Positions 36,052-42,368 of a DNA stretch of 42,368 nt are shown piece after piece (within the stretch, counting starts at the first letter, position 1; every line of letters starts with the position of its first letter). The notes under the pieces were generated by a model, which was not told where the DNA came from, ran no database searches, and saw only the letters and a program-made list of their open reading frames with translations. The stretch lies in NCBI RefSeq assembly GCF_000819725.1, contig NZ_CDDH01000063.1:1-42368 (forward strand), in the 5' to 3' direction. This stretch comes from Aeromonas australiensis. Its GTDB lineage: Bacteria; Pseudomonadota; Gammaproteobacteria; Enterobacterales; Aeromonadaceae. A program made the position numbers and the translations under genes.

Positions 36052-39000
36052 ATGAAAACCAGCCTTTTACTGCTCAGCCTGCTGGCTCTGACAGCATGCA
36101 ATGACAATCACAGCAATACGTCGGTGACCCCCTCACCCGATGTGACCCCACCGGTCGTCAAGCCGACCGAACCGCCCATCACGCCGCCAATAGTACCGCC
36201 GGAAACTCATACCCGGGTTCCCCTGACCATAGAGGTGAATGTGGCCGATCGGCTAGGGGCGGGAGCACAGCTCGAGGTGAGACAGGTCGCCACCGGGATC
36301 CGCGTGCAACGGGCCATCGAACCGGGCCAACCTGTAAGCATCACCTTGCCAGCAGGTCTGCAACTGGATCAGCCACTGGAGCTGCTCGGTAGTGACGAGG
36401 GCTATCTGCTGCGTGCGGTATCGGTGCGGGTGGCGGATATCTCGGCCGGGATCACTCTGGCGCGCCGCAACAGCGTGCCGCGGTTGGGCTTGAACGAGGA
36501 GGAGACGGCGCTCTTCCTGCTGGCGGATCAGAGCGGAGATGGTTCCCTCAGTCAGGTCGAGTGGGGTAGAGCAGAGGAGATCCGCCTGCAACAACAGGTG
36601 GCTCTTCAGGATTACGCTGCCTTCCTGCTGGCCCAGCGCCAGCCGGGTGCCGTGCTCGACTATGCCGACAGCTGGCAGATGCTGCTGGCCCTGCGCGATG
36701 ACAAGCAGGCGCGCAGCTGGTATCAGCGCAGCAACAGTGCCCAGATCCAGTCCGCCCGCACCCAGCTCTATCCCGCCAATCCCAGCCAGCCGGACGAGCC
36801 GGAGACGGCGGATCTGCTGCGCCTTGATGAGCAGGGGCTGCTGGTGGTGCGTGGCCCCTGGCAGTGCCTGCACGATGTGCGCACGGTCAGCGGGGTCAAG
36901 GGCAGCCAGTACTGGCTTTATGGCAGTGACACCAGTGGGTTGAAGATCGCCAGCCAGCCACAACTGGCCGCGGGGCTGACCGCTTGCGGCCGCAGCGACT
37001 GGCGCCTGCCGACCCTCACCGAGTTCGAGAGATTGCTGAGCAGTGACAAGTCGGCATGGCGCTATCCCAATACCTTTGCTGTTGGCCTGCCCGCCCAGCT
37101 CTGGCTGCAGGATGGTGCGGGTCAACCCCGTCTCTATCAACTTGCGACCCGAATCTGGCTGGATGAGGGAGAGGGGAGTCTGCTTTGGTATGCGTTGGCT
37201 CCCTATCCGGTGCGCCCCTCCGTGGTGCGCGACAGCAGCAAGCCAGACATGGCGGCCCTGCGCGCTCAATACAGCGGCGCGCCAGCCCAATGGCCTGCCG
37301 CCCGGGTGGATGAAGGGGTGGAATGGCAGGAGCTGGGGCCGCTGCCGGCGGTTCCCTTCCCGGCCGACAACCCCTATAGCCGGGCCAAGGTGGTGCTGGG
37401 TCAGCAGCTCTTTTTCGACAAACAGCTCTCCAAGGGGCGAGATATCAGCTGTGCCAGTTGCCACGATCCGCAAAAGGGGTGGAGCGACGGCCTGAGTGTC
37501 TCGGTCGGTCATCTGGGCCAGAAGGGCAATCGCAATGCTCCTTCCATCCTCAACAGCGCCTTCAGCTCTACCCAGTTCTGGGATGGGCGGGTCGCCACGC
37601 TGGAGGAGCAGTCGCTTCACCCGATCCAGAACCCCATCGAAATGGCGCTGAGTCATGACGAACTGCTGGCCCGCTTGCAGGCCAGCCCCGACTATCAGGC
37701 TGCTTTTGCCACCGCCTTTGGCGATCAGGGGATCACGCTGGAGCGGATCGCCAAGGCTATCGCCACCTTCGAGCGCACCATCATCAGCCGCGACAGCGAT
37801 TTTGAGCGCTTCGTCAAAGGGGATAGTCAGGCACTCAGTGACAAGGCGCTGTGGGGGATGCACCTCTACCGCACCGATGGCCGCTGCATGAACTGCCACT
37901 CCGGCCCGCTGCTGAGTCAGCACGGGTTCGAGAGTGTGGGGCTCACCTATTACGGTCGTGGCAAGCTGGAAGATCGCGGGCGCTTCCTGCAGACCCGCAA
38001 CAAGGCAGACATCGGTCGCTTCAAGACCCCCAGCTTGCGGGACGTCGCCTTTACCGGCCCCTATATGCACAACGGCATCTTCCCGATCCTGGCCCAACGT
38101 ATCGGCGGCTCGGTGCAGGGGGTGGTGGCCATGTACAACTTTGGCGTGACCAAGTGGAGCAGCGGGGTCGGCTTCCCGACCGGTGCGGATCAATATGATC
38201 CCTTCTTCCCCAAAGCCTCCGCTCACCTGCATGCTCTTGGCCTCAGCAATGACGAGCTCGATGCCATTGGCGAGTTTTTGCGCAGTGCTTCGGCCGAGCC
38301 GCGCCGCACCCCGGCCACGGTTGCTGAGCTGGGGGTGAGTGAGGTGGATGACCCTACTCCGGTGGGAGCCGTGATCACCGGCTTGGCGGTGCTGCCTGCC
38401 CAGCCTCAGCTGGAAATGGGGCGGACGCTTCCTCTGCAACTGCAGTGGCAACTGAGCGATGGCTCTCTCGGCCCGCTCGATGGGCCTGTAGAGTGGCGCA
38501 GCGAACAGCCGGAGTTCGCTACCGTGAGTCCGCAGGGCGAGTTACGCGGTGTGGCGGTCGGTACGGCACGACTGGTGGCGACCACGGCTCGTCACACGTT
38601 GACCGTGACGGTGCAGGTGGTGGATGCCCAGCCCGATTTTGCCCGGGGCTGTCGTCAACCCGAGCTGGTGGCGGGCAAGCTTGCCTTTGTCTGCCAGTTG
38701 ACCAAGGACGAGGCGGAGCGTCTGTCCATCTCCTATGACGGTGTGAGCAGTGACAGCGATGGTGACTACAATCCCTTCCCGCTGGAGTATGTGACCATGG
38801 GGCAGGCGCGGGCGCGGGATTACTGCCAGCAGTTGGTGGCTCGCGGCCACGATGACTGGCGTCTGCCGACCCGGGCCGAGCTGGAGGCGCTGTTTGCTGC
38901 CTACAACAAGGATGGCGCGACGGAGCAGTTGCTTCAGCAGCAGGGGTGGCCGCTCTACAACCGCTACTGGAGCAGCGATGGGACTACCAATGACGATGGT

Positions 39001-39090
39001 GAGCTGCCGCTGCTCGACCTGAGCACTGGTGATCCGCTGTGGGATCTGGCGGATGAGGCCCATGCCGCCACTTGCGTCAGGGCAATCTAG
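36052..39090 (+). CDS. Large di-haem peroxidase-like lipoprotein with two DUF1566 domains
   Basis: A 1012-residue lipoprotein: signal LLLLSLLALTAC (lipid Cys at C16), then a Pro/Thr-rich linker at 25-55. An EF-hand-like loop DQSGDGSLSQVE begins at D159. A first DUF1566 (Lcl) domain lies at about 255-395 (CGRSDWRLPTLTEFERLL). The core (about 435-765) is a MauG/cytochrome c peroxidase domain with haem sites CASCH (467-471) and CMNCH (612-616) and FKTPSLRDVAFTGPYMHNG. A Big-like domain at about 785-870 and a second DUF1566 domain (HDDWRLPTRAELEALF) follow. It is much longer than ordinary peroxidases (about 330-350 residues). There is no clear ribosome-binding site before the ATG. It probably sits on the outer membrane and handles peroxide or an oxidative modification; the substrate is unknown. 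Confidence 0.88.
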   Translation: MKTSLLLLSLLALTACNDNHSNTSVTPSPDVTPPVVKPTEPPITPPIVPPETHTRVPLTIEVNVADRLGAGAQLEVRQVATGIRVQRAIEPGQPVSITLPAGLQLDQPLELLGSDEGYLLRAVSVRVADISAGITLARRNSVPRLGLNEEETALFLLADQSGDGSLSQVEWGRAEEIRLQQQVALQDYAAFLLAQRQPGAVLDYADSWQMLLALRDDKQARSWYQRSNSAQIQSARTQLYPANPSQPDEPETADLLRLDEQGLLVVRGPWQCLHDVRTVSGVKGSQYWLYGSDTSGLKIASQPQLAAGLTACGRSDWRLPTLTEFERLLSSDKSAWRYPNTFAVGLPAQLWLQDGAGQPRLYQLATRIWLDEGEGSLLWYALAPYPVRPSVVRDSSKPDMAALRAQYSGAPAQWPAARVDEGVEWQELGPLPAVPFPADNPYSRAKVVLGQQLFFDKQLSKGRDISCASCHDPQKGWSDGLSVSVGHLGQKGNRNAPSILNSAFSSTQFWDGRVATLEEQSLHPIQNPIEMALSHDELLARLQASPDYQAAFATAFGDQGITLERIAKAIATFERTIISRDSDFERFVKGDSQALSDKALWGMHLYRTDGRCMNCHSGPLLSQHGFESVGLTYYGRGKLEDRGRFLQTRNKADIGRFKTPSLRDVAFTGPYMHNGIFPILAQRIGGSVQGVVAMYNFGVTKWSSGVGFPTGADQYDPFFPKASAHLHALGLSNDELDAIGEFLRSASAEPRRTPATVAELGVSEVDDPTPVGAVITGLAVLPAQPQLEMGRTLPLQLQWQLSDGSLGPLDGPVEWRSEQPEFATVSPQGELRGVAVGTARLVATTARHTLTVTVQVVDAQPDFARGCRQPELVAGKLAFVCQLTKDEAERLSISYDGVSSDSDGDYNPFPLEYVTMGQARARDYCQQLVARGHDDWRLPTRAELEALFAAYNKDGATEQLLQQQGWPLYNRYWSSDGTTNDDGELPLLDLSTGDPLWDLADEAHAATCVRAI

Positions 39091-39110
39091 CCTTAATATA
39101 GAGTCAGATG

Positions 39111-39137
39111 AAAAACGGGCGCCTCGGCGCCCGTTTT
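39111..39137. terminator. Bidirectional terminator
   Basis: Arms AAAACGGGCGCC / GGCGCCCGTTTT with a TC loop, between the di-haem lipoprotein gene and the convergent hexapeptide-repeat gene. Confidence 0.9.
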
Positions 39138-39161
39138 GTTGTCTGGTAATAAAGAAAGGGA

Positions 39162-39722
39162 TCAAAACTCGTTGGAGAGCGCCTTGTACCCTTTGACCAG
39201 ATCGATATTGGTGTGGGCCACATCCTCGGAGAACTCGGCTGCATCCACCGACACTCTGGGGATGTCGGCCAGATCGCTCTGCTGGCTGATACGGGTGGTG
39301 GAGGGGATATAAAACTCGGACGGAACGTCGCAGCCGTCGATTACCGAGTTGTGACGCACCACGGCTCCATCGCCGATATGGCAGTTGAAAAGAACGGTAT
39401 TGAAGCCGATAAAGACCCGGTTGCCCACTTCACAGGGACCATGCACGATAGAGCGGTGCGCGATGGAGCTGAATTCGCCGATGGTAACGGCTGCGCCTGA
39501 TTTGGAGTGGATCACTACGCCATCCTGAATGTTGGAGTTGGCGCCGATGATGATGGGCTCCATATCGCCACTTTCATCCACTTCATCTGCGCGGATCACG
39601 GCGTAAGGGCCGACAAAGACATTCTCTTTGATGATCACCTTGCCACAGATGATGGCAGTCTTGTCGATATAGGCGGATTCGTCGATGACAGGCAGATGGC
39701 CTGAGGGATTTTTGCGGATCAT
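39162..39722 (-). CDS. Gamma-carbonic-anhydrase-fold (hexapeptide repeat) protein
   Basis: A 186-residue left-handed beta-helix protein of the YrdA/PaaY/CaiE group. Hexapeptide turns run from about residue 22 to 145. Three histidines in the zinc positions are H72 (DGVVIHS), H89 and H94 (IAHRSIVHG), spaced as in bacterial gamma-carbonic-anhydrase-like proteins. The ATG at 39722 follows AGGATG; an upstream extension lacks support. Members can be carbonic anhydrases, thioesterases or chaperone-like partners; nothing nearby points to one of these. It is a single gene. Confidence 0.88.
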   Translation of the reverse strand: MIRKNPSGHLPVIDESAYIDKTAIICGKVIIKENVFVGPYAVIRADEVDESGDMEPIIIGANSNIQDGVVIHSKSGAAVTIGEFSSIAHRSIVHGPCEVGNRVFIGFNTVLFNCHIGDGAVVRHNSVIDGCDVPSEFYIPSTTRISQQSDLADIPRVSVDAAEFSEDVAHTNIDLVKGYKALSNEF

Positions 39723-39918
39723 GTTACATCCTGTGGTTACTTGAAATGATACGGGGGCGTACACAGCGCCAGGGGGCCAGCTTACGCCTCGTTATTACCC
39801 GAGGAAACCCTTAAGTGGTCTGACCCCTGTCGCAAGTCCTGGTGAGATCGCTATTTCCGCCTGTCGGAATATGGGAGCATGGCCGTCATCCCGAGTCGCG
39901 TTAGGTAGATATGTAAAG

Positions 39919-40560
39919 ATGAAGAAGATGATTGCCCTGTTGGCGGGTGGTTTGTTGCTCTCCTCGGCCGTGCAGGCCAAAGGGGTAGCAGGGGCGTTTG
40001 ACTATTATGCCATGGCGCTCTCCTGGTCGCCCGAGCATTGCGCCGTCAAACCGGCGGATCGGGACCAGTGTTCCCGCAAGCTGGGGTTCGTGCTGCACGG
40101 GCTCTGGCCCCAGTACGATCGCAGTTACCCCAGCAACTGTACCCGCGAACGGTTCGAGCCCGATATGGAGAGCAAGTTTGCCGACCTCTATCCCAGCCGT
40201 TTTCTCTATCGTCATGAGTGGCAAAAACATGGTACCTGCTCCGGGCTGAGCCAGCAGGCATATCATCAGTTATCCAGCGATCTGCGTAATAAGGTGAAGA
40301 TCCCGGCGGCCTACCAATCCCCGGAGGAGCCGCTGCGCAAAACCAGCTTCCAACTCAAGGCCGATCTGGCGAACGTCAATGAGTGGCTGGCTCCCGACAA
40401 CATCACGGTGGCTTGCGCCGATGGTGGCCGCTTCCTGCGGGAGATCTATATCTGCGTTAATAAGGAGGGAATAGATGCCGTCACCTGCTCCGCCGAGATG
40501 CAAAAGCGCGAGCGCCGCTCCTGCGGTCAGCCGGATTTCCTGCTGCGCAGCGTGCGTTAA
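39919..40560 (+). CDS. rna: Ribonuclease T2 family (RNase I), periplasmic
   Basis: A 213-residue RNase T2 enzyme that degrades RNA non-specifically through a 2',3'-cyclic phosphate. A signal peptide (MIALLAGGLLLSSAVQA) is followed by the first catalytic block FVLHGLWPQY (H60) and the second HEWQKHGTCSG (E100, H104), the full catalytic set. Eight or so cysteines suit periplasmic disulfides. The start at 39919 places the signal peptide correctly; the ribosome-binding site is weak. It lies 196 bases from the divergent hexapeptide-repeat gene. It probably scavenges RNA in the envelope. Confidence 0.95.
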   Translation: MKKMIALLAGGLLLSSAVQAKGVAGAFDYYAMALSWSPEHCAVKPADRDQCSRKLGFVLHGLWPQYDRSYPSNCTRERFEPDMESKFADLYPSRFLYRHEWQKHGTCSGLSQQAYHQLSSDLRNKVKIPAAYQSPEEPLRKTSFQLKADLANVNEWLAPDNITVACADGGRFLREIYICVNKEGIDAVTCSAEMQKRERRSCGQPDFLLRSVR

Positions 40561-40638
40561 GTTTTCACCCTCTTCATCTTCATCGGGCCCTTTGCGGGCC
40601 TGATGTGCAACCACTGTTATTGGAAAGGAGTCTGATAG

Positions 40639-40917
40639 ATGGATGACAACAACCGGTTTGTCCCGACAGAGCGGGCAATGCTGCTCGCGGTGAAAGGGGT
40701 GGGGCCGACCGTTATCGGGCGGCTTGAACAGCTTGGCTACCATACCTTGCCCGGATTGGCCGAGGCCGACACCAGCCACATCGTCCAGCTGGTGGCCAGC
40801 ATGCTGGGCTCGACTTGCTGGCAGAATAGCCCCCAGGCGCGTAGTGCCATCGACGGCGCCCTCGCACTGGCCCGTGCACATCTGGCCGCCGATGCGACAA
40901 GTGGGGTGAATGGATGA
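40639..40917 (+). CDS. Small helix-hairpin-helix protein
   Basis: A 92-residue cytoplasmic protein with one helix-hairpin-helix-like motif, LLAVKGVGPTVIGRLEQLGY, followed by a second helical part (LAEADTSHIVQLVASMLG). Such domains usually bind DNA non-specifically or contact partner proteins; no catalytic residues are evident. AAAGGAG lies ahead of the ATG. It overlaps the nitronate monooxygenase start by four bases (ATGA), so the two are co-translated. Confidence 0.8.
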   Translation: MDDNNRFVPTERAMLLAVKGVGPTVIGRLEQLGYHTLPGLAEADTSHIVQLVASMLGSTCWQNSPQARSAIDGALALARAHLAADATSGVNG

Positions 40918-41960
40918 GTCTCTTTAGCGAACTGGGGATGCGTTATCCCATTATTCAGGCGCCGATGGCCGGTGTGCAGGGCAGCGAACTGGCGCTGGCT
41001 GTAACCGGTGTGGGCGGTTTGGGCTCCTTGCCTGCCGCCATGCTCTCGCCTGCGGAGCTGCGCGGCGAACTGGAGCGTCTTGCGCAAAGTGGTCTTGGGC
41101 CATTTAACATCAACTTCTTCTGCCATCGGCAACGGGAGTCGGATCCCGTCGCACTGGCCCGCTGGCAGCAGCGCCTTGCACCCTACTACGCAGAGTTTGG
41201 TCTGGAGCCTTCGGCTGTTACGACGGCGCCAAGCCGTGCCCCTTTCAATGAGGTGCATGCCGCCATGGTGGCCGAGTTCAGACCGGCGGTGGTCAGCTTC
41301 CACTTCGGCTTGCCCGCGCCCGAGCTGCTGGCCCGAGTGAAAGCGGCGGGGGCCAAGGTATTTGCCAGCGCCACTACGGTGGCGGAGGCTGTATGGCTCG
41401 ATCACCACGGTGCCGATGCCATCATCGCCCAGGGCTTGGAGGCGGGCGGTCATCGCGGTCATTTTCTCTCTGATGATCTCGTCTTACAGCAGAGCACCTT
41501 GACCCTGCTGGCGCAGATCCTGGCAGCGACCAATCTGCCGGTGATTGCCGCTGGTGGTATCGTCGATGGCAAGGGGATCGCCAATGCGCTGGCAATGGGA
41601 GCGAATGCCGTACAGATGGGGACCGCCTTTCTTTGCTGCCATGAAGCGACCACCTCGGCGCTGCATCGCGCTGTCCTCCACTCGCCCCAAGGCCAGCAGA
41701 CTGCGCTGACCAATCTGTTTAGCGGTCGTCCGGCGCGGGGTATCGTCAACCGTCTGATGAGGGAGTTGGGCCCACTCTCGGATCTTGCCCCTCACTTCCC
41801 CTATGCCAGTGGCGCACTGGCACCGCTGCGCGTTGCCGCCGAAAAGGCGGGGGACAGTGGCTTCTCTCCGCTCTGGGCTGGGCAGAATGTCTCTGGCTGC
41901 CGGGATCTTCCTGCCAGCGAGATGATAGCGTGCTGGGTCAAAGAGGCTGGATTGGGATAA
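40914..41960 (+). CDS. Nitronate monooxygenase family FMN protein
   Basis: A 348-residue TIM-barrel flavoprotein of the nitronate monooxygenase (2-nitropropane dioxygenase) family, which oxidises toxic alkyl nitronates such as propionate-3-nitronate. The N-terminus YPIIQAPMAGVQGSELALAV is the FMN-site start, VVSFHFGLP the next strand, then IAQGLEAGGHRGHF with the family's active-site histidine, AAGGIVDGKGIANALAMGA and VQMGTAFL for phosphate binding. The length fits class II enzymes. It is coupled to the helix-hairpin-helix gene and has no other partner. Confidence 0.9.
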   Translation: MSLFSELGMRYPIIQAPMAGVQGSELALAVTGVGGLGSLPAAMLSPAELRGELERLAQSGLGPFNINFFCHRQRESDPVALARWQQRLAPYYAEFGLEPSAVTTAPSRAPFNEVHAAMVAEFRPAVVSFHFGLPAPELLARVKAAGAKVFASATTVAEAVWLDHHGADAIIAQGLEAGGHRGHFLSDDLVLQQSTLTLLAQILAATNLPVIAAGGIVDGKGIANALAMGANAVQMGTAFLCCHEATTSALHRAVLHSPQGQQTALTNLFSGRPARGIVNRLMRELGPLSDLAPHFPYASGALAPLRVAAEKAGDSGFSPLWAGQNVSGCRDLPASEMIACWVKEAGLG

Positions 41961-41963
41961 GCG

Positions 41964-42000
41964 CTTCTATATATGCCTCATACGCTTTCTTATATAGAAG
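41964..42000. other. Inverted repeat after the nitronate monooxygenase gene
   Basis: Perfect ten-base arms CTTCTATATA / TATATAGAAG separated by 17 bases, starting four bases past the stop codon. It is AT-rich and lacks a T tail, so it may be a weak terminator or a protein-binding dyad. Confidence 0.55.
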
Positions 42001-42114
42001 ATGTCGAGGGCGCTGCGCGTTAGACGCGACAGTGCGGCAATGGTGGATGAGTGCCAAGCCAGTACCCTTGTAAGGCATTTATCCGGTGTAAAACGTCCTC
42101 ACTCCACCCTTGGT

Positions 42115-42123
42115 TGTGGATAA
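42115..42123 (-). promoter_or_regulatory. Perfect DnaA box
   Basis: TGTGGATAA is the exact complement of the DnaA-box consensus TTATCCACA. It lies 76 bases upstream of the first rrn -35 element. A single 9-base match can occur by chance in a window this size. Confidence 0.4.
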
Positions 42124-42198
42124 GTCTGTACAAAGGTTGTGTATTGATATGAATAACTAAAAAAGTGCTGTTTTTTGCAATTTTATTGCGGTAAAGCC

Positions 42199-42226
42199 TT
42201 GCCAATGTGAGCTGGATCCCTATAAT
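42199..42226 (+). promoter_or_regulatory. rRNA operon promoter P1
   Basis: TTGCCA (42199-42204), a 16-base spacer and TATAAT (42221-42226), followed by the GC-rich discriminator GCGCC. The 16-base spacer and GC discriminator are typical of rrn P1 promoters. A/T tracts just upstream (about 42155-42187) resemble an UP element. Confidence 0.85.
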
Positions 42227-42301
42227 GCGCCTCCATCGACAGGGCAAGCGGCAACGCAAACAACCTCGTCGGTAACCTCGAAAAGCCCTTGAAAATAAGG
42301 C

Positions 42302-42329
42302 TTGACTCGAGAAGGCGGTTGAGTAGAAT
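42302..42329 (+). promoter_or_regulatory. rRNA operon promoter P2
   Basis: TTGACT (42302-42307), a 16-base spacer and TAGAAT (42324-42329), 103 bases after P1. The tandem arrangement and spacing match other gammaproteobacterial rrn operons. Confidence 0.85.
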
Positions 42330-42341
42330 TCCACTCCCGCA

Positions 42342-42368
42342 GCAACACACTGTTGCGTCGCTCTTTAA
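42342..42368 (+). promoter_or_regulatory. rrn leader boxB-like hairpin and start of boxA
   Basis: GCAAC / GTTGC arms (42342-42346, 42352-42356) form a boxB-like hairpin. CGCTCTTTAA at 42359-42368 matches the beginning of the antitermination boxA (TGCTCTTTAACA) and is cut off by the window end. The 16S gene should follow a few hundred bases on. Confidence 0.85.

Noticed and set aside
34026..38451. Long minus-strand frames opposite phoX and the di-haem lipoprotein gene
   Set aside because: The frames at 34026-35765 and 36253-38451 mirror genes with signal peptides and catalytic motifs and show no family motifs of their own.

Overview
The window is a GC-rich chromosomal segment of an Aeromonas species. 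The clearest marker is a subclass B2 metallo-beta-lactamase of the CphA/ImiS type, a family characteristic of Aeromonas. The gene orders dusB-fis, ackA-pta next to yfbV, rssB near galU, and dnaT-dnaC fit a gammaproteobacterial core chromosome. The window ends just inside the leader of a ribosomal RNA operon: two rrn-type promoters and the start of boxA are visible, but the 16S gene lies outside.

Layout. (1) 1-1690 is a repeat block. It has 65-bp tandem repeats, then five units that each carry an inverted pair of hairpins (A and B). In the first unit a DUF559 endonuclease-like gene lies between A and B; in the other four it is absent. (2) 1697-5976: a decayed LysR tail, an intact LysR regulator, divergent agmatine deiminase (aguA) and an amidase-signature enzyme. 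(3) 6063-13042 is accessory: an AT-rich DUF2971 pseudogene broken by one in-frame stop, two copies of a 370-400 bp composite repeat, a DUF2235 hydrolase with a LecA-like C-terminal domain, and cphA. cphA lies between a truncated and a complete copy of a DASS anion permease gene, as 760-bp direct repeats. (4) 13500-31315 is mainly core: fis, dusB, a TolC/HlyD/ABC-2 export cluster without an ATPase, an SDR-like protein, dnaC and dnaT, rssB, a POT peptide transporter, galU, a ComEA-like protein, pta, ackA and yfbV. (5) 31337-41960: a DEAD-box helicase, an exported SAM-hydroxide adenosyltransferase homologue, a Tat-exported PhoX phosphatase behind a possible Pho box, a 1012-residue di-haem peroxidase-like lipoprotein behind a possible Fur box, a gamma-carbonic-anhydrase-fold protein, RNase T2, a helix-hairpin-helix protein and a nitronate monooxygenase. 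(6) 41961-42368: the rrn upstream region.

Functional links. ackA-pta is the acetate/acetyl-phosphate branch; acetyl phosphate can feed response regulators, of which RssB is one. fis encodes a nucleoid protein that activates rrn promoters in relatives, and an rrn promoter pair closes the window. The PhoX and di-haem genes look like phosphate- and iron-responsive envelope functions. The most unusual parts are the hairpin-pair family with its DUF559 gene, and the repeat-bracketed cphA locus.

All calls come from reading the sequence and from family knowledge. No database search was run, and identity figures are approximate hand counts.
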